Part shown: piece after piece, positions 9,856-22,041 of the stretch
Position numbering within the stretch: the first letter of the stretch is position 1
How the letters are laid out: every line of letters begins with the position of its first letter
Source: Paraphaeosphaeria minitans
Taxonomy: Eukaryota; Ascomycota; Dothideomycetes; Pleosporales; Didymosphaeriaceae
Reading direction: 5' to 3'
NCBI GenBank assembly: GCA_015832175.1
Contig: WJXW01000007.1
Location: 186,001 to 250,000 of the forward strand
DNA: 64,000 nt
Translations under genes and position numbers: made by a program
The notes under the pieces: model-generated
What the model was told of the DNA's origin: nothing
The model's database searches: none
The model's input: only the letters and a program-made list of their open reading frames with translations

Positions 9856-12800
9856 GCCGAAGTGGCACTGAGGGACACTAACCTCCGTGGAACATATTAC
9901 AATATGGAGGCGCGTTCATAGACGCGACTGAGGCAGGGCGATGGAATGGGTTGAGCCTCGCGCTAGCAGCTGGACCGGTATGGTGGGTTTAAGGAGGAAA
10001 GAGAGGCGAACGGGTAGCGACCTGGATTACGAAGCGACTGCAAGGGGCAGTAGAATCACGAACGACCTACACTATCAGAGGAGTGCAGACAACGGGAAAG
10101 GTACACGGCGACCTCACGGCAGATTAAAAGCTACAGAGATCCATCAACTCGTCACAAGCCTGAAGTTTGAGCGACACAAGCGCGAAGGCCTTGCAGGCTG
10201 CCAGACAGGAGCCAGAATGACGGTAACTGAAATAGAGGGTCTGACCTGGTGTTCATCGATCGGCCGCGACTGTAACCTCAGCCTCTGGCTAACGCCTCCT
10301 CTCATAGAATGGTACGTTAAAACCCTACCGTGGGGTCAGCCCCCGGCCGAACAGCCACAGCGATCGCAGTACCAGGCTCTTCCCTGTCGCGTATCTTCAC
10401 CAGAGTCAAGCATTTGGCAGCTCAACGACCCACCTGCTTCTGCAGGTCCGGCGGACCTGCAGATTTTCACCCCACAACCCATATGTTACGCGAACATGTT
10501 CGGCTAAGATGCACATCTTTCCAACAACCTCAAGAATGCACTTCATCCACATGTCGAGTCGTCATGGCGTTGACTCGCATGACCTCACCTCCGTCGCATT
10601 GCTCGGGCTGCGACATGATCTGGTGGTTTGTCCCGACTATTCAGTTACATGGTCACCAATATCATGTATATCTGTTTGTGGTCTTACACACCTACGAACT
10701 TCTTTTCTTCTACAGAAAAGGAATGGTGGTTTGTTTGTGGGTAATGGGCGCGAATCGACCTCAAGGTGGTACAACAGCAATTCCGTACAACCCCACTAAC
10801 TGGGGCCAAAGAATTCTCCGGGCTATGGTCAAGCCACTCGCCGCAAGACCCATGATTGGCTGTTTCGGATGTTGACATTCTGCTGCAGGGAATGAGGGAC
10901 CACGGATGTCGATGGATTCCAACTGACGTCGGCGCTTGCAGTTGCCCCTCTTGCGATGTCTGAGCTCAGCCCTGCTCTTTACGCTCCACTCACTATTCAG
11001 TATACACTCTGGACTCAGCCCTGGATTGCTTTTGAGCACTCGGAGCTTCTCCAAGTTGAATGGTATCCACATCAACGTCCTATCGACTGCCGGTCGATCT
11101 AGATGAGGCGGGTACCCGCCATCGATCCCGAGAGTCGAAATCTGCTGTTTCAGCAGATGTAAGCGGAGACGCACTTCCAATACTTACGGTTAGTTCAACG
11201 GTTGCATACGCAGGCGTTAGGCGCGACCTATGCTGAATCTCCGCATCTTCGGTTATTCGATACTCCGTCGTGCAACATGGTCGCGATCGTAGCAGGTATA
11301 GGCGACCCCACAGGTAAATCACTCGCATGAAGTGTCGACAACGGATTGGATAATTTCTGAGCAGTCCCACTTTCGTGATATGCAGCTAAGAGGCAATGAG
11401 CGAAGACACAATCGTGCACTACGCTACGGCGCCGAAAGAGAAGCGCTTGCACGAACCGGTTCAGACAGGTCTCGCCATCTTGACCAGGAGTGGTTACCTG
11501 GATACGTGGAAACTGTTTTCTCGGTCCTTGGACTCAGATCCTGCAAGTTCGAACAAATCCAAACAAAGCGTTACGCTCATGGTTGTTGTCGCTATGATCG
11601 CCCTGACCGGCGGTCACCCTTGAAGGATGCGGTGCCAATGCCAACTTGCAGCTTGTACATCGATGGACAGAGGGCTCACTGGACATCACTCAAGGGAATG
11701 ATAAGGATCGATCTCCGGGCTTAGTCTCGCGACAGCTGTCAGGGCCCCGTCCCGCAGAGAGCTCGCGCTGTTGAGGAAGGGAGGCCGTCAAGCGCGCGGC
11801 TGTTGCCAGGAGCCTGAGGAATTGCGATGAACACGCGGAGGAAAGTCACTGGCTGCCACGCTGGACGTTGAAGCCCCTCATTCCAACGGTCCATGCGATG
11901 CGTGGCGATATGACAGGACGGTGAGACTGATCATGATATCACTTACAAAGAATAAGCAGGCTCGCATACACGTTTCTAAGATCCGGTTCAAGAAGCCAAG
12001 GCCTTATTCACTGCTCGACCAACATCATCAGTCTTGAATACCGCGCCTATCTTGAAACGTACGGTCCGAATGAGGCAGCGATTACCCATCCAAGAGCACA
12101 ATGCAGTAGGCATCGCTTCTGGCTCCGCTTCTGGCTCGCGTTCAACGTTGACAACGTCCTTAGGAAGACGCACCTCATCTCAGCAAGGACACGCTGATGA
12201 ACCGTGAGCACGCGTATCGAGCTAATGTACGCACTGTCCTTGTGTAATCATCGAAGCAACGCTGTGGAGGCGAGTGGGCTTGCGGACCTTGATATCGGAC
12301 GACCTGGCTGGACGACGCAGGAGATCTTGTGGGCACCGTGGTAGGTGCGTCCCGTTGTGGGCTGTCCCTGATCACGACAGAGGCACGTCTCCGCTCGAGA
12401 GCGTCCGCTGCATCAGACTGGCGTCGAGCCTCTCGTCGCTGCTTGTACCCCTGCTGCGCGGAGCTCCGTCGGATTCCTCTAACGGGGACGAAGCCGAAAC
12501 GTCGAGATCCGCTCGCTGTTGATGGATGACCTCGATACGAGCGTCCGGCGTAGGCTCCGACATCACAGCTTCTTGCCGCATTCCGTTGCCTCAAGAGGCC
12601 AAGTGCCAGTAGGTACCCGTCGTGATGGCAAAACGGTCGGACGACGGCTCATCGATCCGTCGCCTGGTCTCGATTTATGGCGTGTGACCCCGTCAGGTAC
12701 TGTGTACATGTCAAGGCAGCGATAATCTCGTGGCCTATAACACGGTCTGCGACGGCAAGCTGCGCATATGACGGACGACAGCAGCATCTCCACCGTCTGG

Positions 12801-15132
12801 GAATGGATCTGGTATCCTGTTATGGCTGCACCATAGTTTTAGTGTGGCCTGTTTGGGCGCCAACCGGTCACGCAACATGTACGGTTCCTGAAGGCTGACT
12901 TTATGTCGCAGAAAGGCGAGAGGCCCGGGGTGACATAGCTATCCGCTCAGCTTCCGCACCATTATGCCGACGCCCCAAACCAGCGAGATGCCCCAGGAAC
13001 CTCTTTCCCTCCGCGTCAACCATCGCGATTCTCACTCCCCTCCCAAAGACACGCACAAGGCCAGCCGCCGTTGCCGGCCCTTTGGTACACCCCATTGCCC
13101 ACGCGGTTCTAACATTCGCATGAGAAACATGTTTTTCATGCACCCCAACAAGGTCGGCATCTCCCGCTGGAATCGACTTCCTCTTCAGCAGCTGACAGCT
13201 TCCCTAAGCGCGCACTACTGTGCAATACAACATGACTTCAGCGACCACGAGCACCGATTGGACGACTCCATGCTGATGGCTCGTTGTATTTCAAGATCAG
13301 GATTCCGGATCAGCGCGACGTACCTACCGGTCCCCGTTTCGCCTCTCTCTCGCCCCCAGGTTTGAGCCACTGCCATCCCACTCGTCAGTCCGCAGCCCTA
13401 CGTACGCCGCGAGCTTCTCCACGCAGAACACCATCCGCTGTCGCTCGGGAGAGGCGATGCCTATGTCAGGTACGGTACGGTACGGTGTGGTACGTCCGAA
13501 ACCGCATCGTGAGCTTCTCACCTCAGCTCCCGCTCGCACGATGGATGGCTCGCAAACAGCGCCACACTCCAGCGAGCCTCCACGCTCCTTTGCCAACGCG
13601 TACACACCATCCTCATCATCATCTCGCTCGTTTCCTTTCCTTTCCTTTTCTTTCCTTCCCTTCCCCTCCCTCCCTACCACACCCCCCTCCACCATCGCGC
13701 CCATCCCCTGCCCATCCCACACCTCCCGCCGTCAACACCCCGCCACACCTCCCTCCCGCAGCCCGTACCACCTCGCAACGGCTCAAACGGCTCCCACGGC
13801 CGTGCCATCAGCTGGTGCCTTGCAGACCTGTCTCGTCCCAGCGCTGCTGTCTCGCCCCGTTGGTGCAGCTTTTCTGTCTCGGGACTTCGGGAGCAGACAT
13901 GCAGCCAGCGCCGCGTTTGGCCGCCAGGACGTTGGGAGGGCGGGTACCTGCGTGAGCGTAGGAGCAGGGCGACGATCACGGGCGGGGGGAGGGGGGAGGG
14001 GTGAAGGGGTTGTGTTGAGGAGGGCGTGGGAGTGCTGTTGTGATGCGACGATTTGTAGAATGGTAGGTAGGTAGGTAGGTAGTTAAGTACACGCATACAT
14101 CCCCCACCGGGCCAGATTTCCGTGTGCAGATCCATCGTCCCATATCCAACCGCACCCAACCGCACCGCACCGCACCACTTGGATTCCATCTCGTCTTCGC
14201 CGCGGGGTCTGCGAACCCGTTGTACGTCCTCACACATGAGCATCTCGTAGTCAGCCTCCCCTCCCCCCCCTCTCCTTCCAATCCCACCCTCACCATCACC
14301 CTCACCCCTACCCTCCCCCCAGCGCAAACCTCCCCCACAGCACCGCCCAGCCGCCCCAACGCAAACCGGCAATCTGCACCGTACAAGAGCAGCATGCAAA
14401 CATCGTCCATCCATACACCGCTATCGTACATCTCCCTCCCATCTCCCAACCCCACGTCTACCTCGCATACCATCCAGCCACGCCCGTTCGGCCATTGCCT
14501 AGGCGCGCTGCGTGCACCCTGCAACGAACGGGCGAGCGAGCGAGGGAAAGCCGACATGGCGAGACATCGTCTTGCCCAGTCCAACGCAGCGGCACCCTGA
14601 AGACGGACCTGCTGCGATCGGACACGTACAACGGGGGAACTACACCACGCATCCAGCCAAGTTCGTCATGGTAGTTTGCTTCGATTCAATGCAGTGGTAA
14701 GACCCATTCCCCTTTGCGCTCGTATCCTTCCACCCCATCTCTCCGTCCGAAAAGGAAATGGAAAAGAAAGAAAGAAAAAAACGGTATGCAGACAGCCGCC
14801 CAAACTCCTTTAGCGGGGGAGGCATCGATTGCCCGCCATCATAACGCCGTCGGCCAATGCAAACATAACATCGAGGTCGAAAACCCACCCTTGGCCTTGC
14901 CCAGTCCAATCCAATCCAGTCCATTCCATTCCAATACAGTCCAATCCAATAATCCCGCCCAATCCAATTCAGTCCAATGCAACGCAATGCAATCCAATGC
15001 AATGCAAAATGCAAGCAAAAAAGCAACTTCAAATGTACAGTCATTCATGTTCCTCGTAGATCTAACTCATGCTCGTCCAGCGCAGCCGCGGACGCGCCGT
15101 TCCGTTCGAAGGTGATTCTGAGCAGTGTGAGC
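9856..15132. other. Gene-poor intergenic region
   Basis: More than 5 kb without a convincing gene. Open frames exist (for example about 188 codons at 9941-10507 and 223 codons at 13284-13955). They lack domains, are Pro/Ser/Arg/His-rich translations of skewed DNA, and show no supporting splice pattern. Notable items are a 25-bp palindrome at 10439-10463, pyrimidine-rich stretches at 13620-13750, a (TAGG)n tract at 14062-14082, and CCAATCCAGT/CAATGC runs at 14900-15005. The part next to 9856 is likely to be the long promoter and leader of the C2H2 gene. Confidence 0.5.
10439..10463. promoter_or_regulatory. 25-bp near-perfect palindrome
   Basis: Twelve-base arms (10439-10450 and 10452-10463) are exact reverse complements around one central G. 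The core reads GGTCCGGCGGACC, that is CCG and CGG triplets in everted orientation. Such triplets are contacted by Zn2Cys6 dimers. It lies about 800 bp upstream of the C2H2 gene start. Confidence 0.6.
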
Positions 15133-15982
15133 TCAGTACGTGCCGGCTCGGGGCGGGTCGGAAATACTTTCAAACGTGTGGTCGTCGTCGAACGCGATGA
15201 GCCGTTCCCTCGGGCGCAGGCGATCGTAAAATTCGGGCCCGTGTTCGGGCCCGGGCAGCGACTGGACGGGCGAGGTAGGCGCGTCCGAGGGGTTCGCCGG
15301 GCCGATGGTGCCGCTACGCTCGCTTTCCTCGGGGTTGGGGTCGAGCGTGGTCTTCTGGAGCGCGACCTCGAGATCTTCCGGGTCGAAGGGGTCTTCGGTG
15401 GTGGCGGTGGGCGGGCGCGAGCCGTTGGAGGATACGGAGGACTTGCGGGGGCGCTTGGGGTCTTCGGTGGGGTTGCGCGAGAGGCCGACTAGACGCTGTT
15501 AGCAGGGGTGGGTGTAGTGATGACCAATGGGCGTTGGACTCACCATTCGTGATGTCGCCCTCGTCGTCGCTGTCCTCGATAAGCTGATGGTCGCCGCTCA
15601 AGCTGGCGCCGATGCCGCTGTCGTTCTCGCGGTAGTCGTCCCCGCGGCGCGGTTTGCTCTGGCTGCGTCTGCCGTGCACGCTGCGGACGCTCCTCCGCGT
15701 GCGGAACGACGAGAAGCTGCTTTTCCTCGAGGGCATGCGGGAGCCCATGGGCGAGTATATGCTCGCGGTGCTCTTTCTCCGCCAGGCCTTGGCCCAGTCG
15801 AATGACTCGAGGTGTGCTTTGTGCTCCGGGGCGACGGGGCGACGGTATTTGAGCGGCGGCATCTTCTCGCCGGGCTGGTAGACGTTGGGGTCGCAGTTCT
15901 TGGACTTCTTGCCCTTTACGACCTGCGGGTCATCGTGGGCGCCGCGGGTGAAGGCGCGACGCAGGCGCGACCGGAGCGGCAT
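15133..15982 (-). CDS. Ser/Arg-rich conserved-looking protein, unknown function
   Basis: Two exons on the minus strand (15982-15544 and 15488-15133) give 264 residues. The intron starts GTGAGT and ends TCTAG. The N-terminus is basic (LRSRLRRAFTRG), the middle is rich in Ser-Arg (SRMPSRKSSFSSFRTRRSVRSVHGR region, about residues 80-105), and an acidic patch follows. After the splice, the protein continues with acidic and Pro-rich sequence and ends near FDDDHTFESISDPPRAGTY. Without splicing, the second half would be read in a wrong, Arg-rich frame. I do not recognise a domain. Composition suggests an intrinsically disordered, possibly phosphorylated intracellular protein. Codon use in both exons is strongly GC-ending, which supports a real gene. 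Confidence 0.7.
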
Positions 15983-16046
15983 AGCGCGGTGGTCGGGTGG
16001 TCGGGTGAAGAGGGGGCGGAAGGTGGCTGCTGAGGAGATGGCTGCT

Positions 16047-16116
16047 GACGAGACGGGTGTGGACGAGACGGGTGTGGACGAGACGGGTGTGGACGAGACG
16101 GGTGTGGACGAGACGG
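16047..16116. repeat. 15-bp tandem repeat
   Basis: About four and a half copies of GACGAGACGGGTGTG, in the 5' flank of the 264-aa gene. Confidence 0.9.
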
Positions 16117-16740
16117 CTGCTCGCCGTGGTGGGTGGGTAGGAGTACCAAGACTGACGGCGGAGTGCTAAGCGGGCGAGGGCGTCAAGGCGCGGCTGCCGA
16201 TTTTGTCCTCGGCGGCTTCCTAGTTGTGGCACTGGACTGTTCTGGAAGGCGCATTCGAGGAGACAGGCAGAGTCTGGGGAAGTCGCGAGTGGTGCGAGGT
16301 GAAAGTGTGGAGCGGAAGACGGCGACAGCGTTTGTTCGTTCGCAGTCGGGCGTGGGCTGCGAGCCGGACTTGGGTCAGGAACAGTGGAGATGGGTGGAGA
16401 CGAGATGGGTACGTCGTATGCTACAGGGCAGACCGGCAGGGCATCGGCGGGCGAGTACTCAGGATGACGGCAGGGCACGCTCCCACTCGCTCAGTGAACA
16501 GGATGACGGCGGGCGGGCGCGCGCGCGTCGAAGGCGAAGGCGAGGGCGAGGGCGAGGGCGAGGGGTGGAGTGCAGCGACGTGTATGAGTGTTACTAGCCA
16601 TGGGCTACAGACCGAGGCGACACCCGTTCTTTGTATCATGGATCCATCCATCGAGGCGCCAAGTCTGTCAGCCATTGCTGTTCCCGTCGGCCGAGCTTCG
16701 ATGACAGTGGAGATGTCTACAGGACATTGCTGCGTGCACA

Positions 16741-17190
16741 ATGGCTACAGGACATTTACAGACATTTGCAGACATATTCAGATATTTGCAGACCTGTTTA
16801 GATATTTACAGGGCATCTACAGACATCTACAGACATGTTTAGATATTTACAGGGCATCTACAGACATCTACAGACATGTTTAGATATTTACAGGACATCT
16901 ATAGACATCTACAGACATGTTTAGATATTTACAGGGCATCTACAGACATCTACAGACATTTGTAGACATTTACAGACATCTGCAGACATCTATAGACATC
17001 TACATCACACATGCCTACGTGCACTAGCTACAGGACATCTACAGACAATCTCTACGGACAGTCTCTACAGGACATCTACAGACATCTACATGCATCTACA
17101 TGCATCTACATGCATCTACATGCATCTACAGTCATCTGCAAAACATCTACAAAACGTCTACCAACATCTACCAACATCTACAACACATGC
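16741..17190. repeat. Nested minisatellite, 10-bp unit in 41-bp higher-order unit
   Basis: The basic unit is CATCTACAGA (10 bp) with variants. From about 16801 to 16960 it is organised in a 41-bp higher-order unit: GATATTTACA recurs at 16801, 16842, 16883 and 16924. A second homogenised block of TGCATCTACA occurs at about 17080-17130. No gene is supported inside it. Confidence 0.9.
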
Positions 17191-18108
17191 ACATCACATC
17201 CCCGTGCCCTGGCTACCAGGCGCACGTAGACGTTAGCCTGCAGCACCTCAGATTCGGCGCCTGCGAGGTTTGCATGCCATGCCAGGTCTAGGCCTGCACT
17301 CGCAGCAAGTCGCCCCAGCTGCGCGATTATTTTTCCCTCTCTCTCTTTCCCTTCTTCCACGGTCTAGGTACATATCTACCTGCAAGAGCAGGCGGAGAGT
17401 CTGCCGGGGCGAGCACTGCGGTCCGAATAGTGTTGAGGCGCACACAAGCAGCCATCCGTCCTGGCCAGCGCCCGGTCCCGCCCGCCTGGGAAGGAAGCGC
17501 GCCCGCCCGCTCTGGCTCTTGGGTTGGGGCACCGTCGGTCACATGATTTGGGTGTCCGGTTCTGACTCCTGCTTTCCGACCTCGTGCTTTTTGACCGGCT
17601 CCTTCTTGCCGCCTCCTGCTTTCTGACCTGCATCTTCTCGACACCTCCTGCTTTCTGAACCAATGCCCAGCATGCCACGGCCATATCATGTGCCTATTCT
17701 TTGCCCGCATTGCCTTGCAAGTGTGAAGTGTGGGGTAGCGCGTCGATCATTACTTGCGTCATCGCATCGTGATGCCTCTCCCCACCGTGAGATCCCCACC
17801 ATCACCACCATCCGCGCCTATCGCTATGCTTCACTGCACTGAGCTTGACCAGTCTTGACGCTTCTAGAGCTCCCCAAAACCCAGTTTCCAAGTGGCTTCC
17901 GTCGTTTCGCGCCTGCTGCCTCTTTGTCTTCCAATGGCTACCAAGCGGGGTGCGCCTCCATGCAGCTAGTCACACATCTATGACGTCGAACTTGGCCGTA
18001 TTATCTGACCTTCGCCAGCTCAATCACTTCTCCTTTCAGTAAGAACTGCGCGATACCCATCCGTCTTCTCTCCACTTCTGGTTGCTCAGATTCCCCAAAG
18101 AAGCCAAT

Positions 18109-21100
18109 ATGGAGAAGATCAAGAACATTCTGTGAGTTCGAATCAGATACCCCGTGGGCCCATTTGGTGACAGTTGCAGCTCCCACCCCCAGGACCAAGA
18201 GGGCAACGCTGCACAAGGTCGACACGATACTCCTTCCACTGCTGAACCCGGCCGCTCCAAGACGGGAGGTTTGGCCGGCGAAGGCAGTCACTTGTCGGGC
18301 GCAACCAAGCCTACCGGAGCTTCGCCAGAGTAAGCCAGAGCCCCATTTCCCATCAAAACAGTGGCAATGCTCACTCTGATCAGGCACCATCCCATCTACG
18401 ACCAATTTGCCAAAGGTACCCACAACACACCACACTTCTCCAACACCACAAATGCAGCCCAACCCTCTTCTACCAGCCCGGGTGCTTCAACCGCCCCAAG
18501 CTTCACATCGAGCCTGCATCCTAACCAATTCCGGCCAGGCCCACACGAGAACATGAGCAATGCGAGCATCAAGTCCGGCGTCATTGGTTTCCCACAGGGC
18601 ACCGATGATGGCGATGCTGCACGACCGAACAACAATTCGTTCGAGCAGAAGCAGCACGGAAGCAACCAGCCGGGCGCGGGTGGAGATCTCTCAGGTACAA
18701 AGGCTGGCGAGCTCTCGGATACAAAGGCTGGCGGTCAGAAATCGGGCATCCAACAGGGTGCGGCAGCTGGCACTGCTGCGCTAGGTGCGGGAGCATTGGC
18801 AGAACATGCATCGCCAACTCAGCCTCAGGAGCCACCACGCAAATTAACCCCCAACAAGAGCGGGCTTTATCCATTGGATGCAGATGATTCGAGCTACATG
18901 GCTGCCGGTCAAACTCCGCAGGCCAATCTGCAGAGGCAAGAGTCCGATGTAGGTCCGGACTCTGGCCGGTCCTTCCCACTTGCTGGTGGCGTTGCGCATC
19001 AAACCCCGCAGACGAGCACGGCTCCCAGTTCTCGCGAGCTTGGTAATAAGAAGAGACAAGGTGGACTTTCCGAAGGCGCAGGCCGCCAGGACCTAGCTGG
19101 TGCCGCTGCCGCTGCCGCAGCGACTTCAGTCATCCCCCAGAACGATGGTCGCATCGAACCGAATCTGCAGGATACGACCCATGACCACTCCGCACCTGAA
19201 CATCATTACGGAAGAGATGCTGCGGTTGGTGGAGGTCCGGGAGTTGCTGGACTGGGTGCTTACGAGGCATCAAAGCGTCACGAGACTCAGCCAGCTCAGA
19301 CTACTGGTCAATCTACGAATCCTGATGCGTTGGCTGCTGCGAGAGCCGCAGCAGACGAGCACGGCTGGACCCATGAGCATAAAGGACAGGGGCACGATTA
19401 TAAGGGAGACCCCTGTGATACGCAGCAAGGCAAGTCACCCGAGGAGCGTGGTCTTTTGTTCACATCAGGGCCTCATGCAACAGACACCGCGAATAGGACC
19501 GATCCCAAGCTCCACATTCCCGGCGAGTTCCCCAGTCCGACACCAGTGGAAGAGTCGAACGCATCTTCCTACATCTCGAGTAAGCCGACTGCGGAGACCA
19601 ACCCATCTGCTTTTGCAGAACCCGAATTGCGCCATACAGGCTCTCTAGATGAGCCCCAGGCTCGATCGGCAGGACAGCTCACATCAGAGCATCATTACGG
19701 CAGAGATGCCGCAATTGCAGGAGGCTTGGGGGCGGCTGGAGCAGGCGCTTATGCGGCTGGAAAGCATCACGAGAAGGATTCTGCAGATGTCGGCAGCGAA
19801 ATCTTCCCTAACGAGCCAAACCCATACACCAAGCATCCGGTGGATCCCCGACTTGGCACCACTCCCGGGGGTGGCTTCTCGGAGCAAAGATATGATCCCA
19901 CCGCCTCATCCAATCGCAGTCCGCGCAACGCTGCTTTCACTGGCGGCGCAATTGAGTCCTCTCAGCCTTCCACTCATTCCACTCAAGATACCCCTAAGGC
20001 TCGTGAACTGTCCAACAAGGAATACCCTTCAGCTGGACAGGACGTCAAGTCCGACTCGCAGCACCACCACGGCCGCGATGCCGCACTTGTGGGTGCCGGT
20101 GCTGCTACAACTGCAGGCTTATACGCCAGTCAGAGAGACGCTGAGCCAGCTTCCGGTCCAGCATCGTCGACCATTGGGCCCCACAAGAGCAACGTCGGCA
20201 ATGTGCTTGACCCGAGGACACAGCCCGACCCGGAGCTACAAAAGCACCACCACGCTGCTCCGACGGTGGAGGACCCCGCGCCTTCGACTGTAGGACCGCA
20301 CAAGAGCGATGTTGCGAACATTGTCGACCCCAGAGTGCTTCCTGACCCGCAGAAGCAGAAAGCTGTTCCCAAGGAGGAAAACCGCGAGCAGCAACATCAG
20401 TACGGACGCGATGCTGCCGTCGCAGGTGGTGCCGGAGCTGCATATGGAGCTTATGAAGTCGCAAAGTCATACGACGAGCATCCCAGCACACAACCCAGTG
20501 CTGCTATGAACGACCAGCGGTACGATCCTTCAGCCCGTGGTTCCCACGCCCCCGGAACGACCGGTGGTATTGCCGCACCTGCCACGTCTTCTCAAGATCA
20601 GCATCACTACGGCCGTGATGCCGCGGTTGCCGGTGGGCTTGGGACTGTTGGTGCAGGAGCTCATGCCGCCAACCGTGACCACCAGCTGGAGCATACACGA
20701 GCTATCTCCGGAGGACATGGTTTGGACGAAAAGCGCTACGATCCCTCGGCTTCTACCCAGCAAGCCAGTGCACCCCAGAGCTTGCACCACTACGGCCGCG
20801 ATGCTGCCGTTGTTGGTGGGGCAGGAGCTCTAGGGGCAGGAGCATATGCTGCTACCCGTGACCACCCCCAGTCTCAGCAAACGTCGGCTGCGCATGGATA
20901 CCAGCAGCCGTCTACTGCCCAGGAATACCAACAGCCATCCACGGCCCCTTATTCGCAAAATCAGACACAAACCGGCACATACCCTCCCCAAGACCTTTCC
21001 CAGAAAGAAGACCACACCAAACGCAACGCCGCCCTTGGCGCTGGTGGTTTAGCCGCCGCAGGCGCAGGCGCCTACGGCCTCTCGCAGCACGATGCTCAAA

Positions 21101-22041
21101 AAGAGCAGGAGCGTCAGCTCAAAGAGCAGCAGAAATCTCAACAAAAGGCCCTGAACGAGCAGCAAACTAGCTCCGAGAAAGCCGCTGCCGCTGACCAGAA
21201 GCACCACGACAAGCTAGTCGCGGCGGCGGAGAAGAAGCACGCGAAGGAGGCAGAGCACAAGGAGCGCGAGCACGCGAAAGAGCTGGATCGCCGTGAGAAT
21301 GAAAGACTGGAGCAGGAGCGCGCGACACAGGCGGCGAGCACGACGTTCATGGTACCACAGGGCGAGAGGGAGTACCCTGACGGCTCGCCCGAGGCCCGCG
21401 AAGTCGAGAACAACTCTTCCCCCAAAGAGAAGAAACATCGCATCCTCACCTTTCTCAACAAGAAGGACAAGGACTCCCCCCGCAGCGGCAGCGGGGAGAC
21501 CTCGCCGGCTGGATCTCGCGACAGCCCGCGCCATTCGAAGGAGTACGTTGCTGGTGCTGCTGCGCTCGCAGATGACGACCACGAGGGGCGCCACCTTGCG
21601 GAGAAGAAGGGAAGGAATGTGCTGCACAAGGAGCCGCCGAAGAACCATCCCGCGTATGAGACTCACACTCATGGACCTGTGGGAAAGCGCGAGCACATGG
21701 GTATCGACGGGCCGATTGGGGATCCTAGCATCGTCTCCGGCAACCAGTAAGTTTACTCTGCACTGGTGCTCACTCTTCTTCTCCCCGTCTCAAGCCAGAT
21801 GTAATACCAACAGTTAAATAGTCCGGCACGCTCAGGCGTCTCCGGCGCACATCCTACCTCCGTCGTCACTGGTGGCCACGGCACCGCTACGGAGCCGCAC
21901 ACAGGACTATCCACGGATGCGGAGAAGTACGGCGATGGGCACGCTGGCGCGGATGGGCGCAGGACCATCCCGGGTGCGCAGGAAGGAGCGGGCCGGACGA
22001 TGGACTGGGATGCGATCAAGAAGAAGGACACGCTTTTCTGA
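18109..22041 (+). CDS. Large glycine-zipper repeat protein (1251 aa), unknown function
   Basis: Four exons: 18109-18131, 18180-18329, 18384-21746 and 21822-22041 (donors GTGAGT, GTAAGC, GTAAGT). The product is soluble-looking and largely disordered. From about residue 331, a block HHYGRDAA plus a Gly/Ala-rich hydrophobic stretch of about 20 residues is repeated six times (DNA about 19201, 19690, 20062, 20395, 20602, 20785). A seventh weaker copy is near 21020. The stretches follow GxxxG-like glycine-zipper spacing and often end in a Tyr. Between them lie RYDPSA motifs and a tandem pair built on GPHKSNVGNVLDP and GPHKSDVANIVDP. A highly charged Lys/Glu/Gln coiled-coil region (about 1020-1110) precedes a Lys/Ser-rich tail ending in MDWDAIKKKDTLF. 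Similar proteins are common and unnamed in filamentous ascomycetes. Membrane association through the zipper repeats is inference. Confidence 0.85.

Larger units (their letters stand above)
15983..18108. other. Repeat-rich intergenic region
   Basis: This lies between the divergent genes ending at 15982 and starting at 18109. It holds a 15-bp tandem repeat (16047-16116), a GAGGGC tract (about 16536-16563) and a large minisatellite (16741-17190). The 219-codon frame at 16224-16883 runs into the minisatellite and is not a believable gene. Confidence 0.6.

Noticed and set aside
9941..10507. 188-codon plus-strand open frame
   Set aside because: No domain, no splice support, and it lies in the long upstream region of the C2H2 gene.
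13284..14584. Several long frames on both strands
   Set aside because: Translations of C/T-rich or G/A-rich skewed DNA; mutually overlapping and without domains.
16224..16883. 219-codon frame ending in DIYRH-like repeats
   Set aside because: The repeat is the minisatellite read in one frame; nothing upstream supports a gene.
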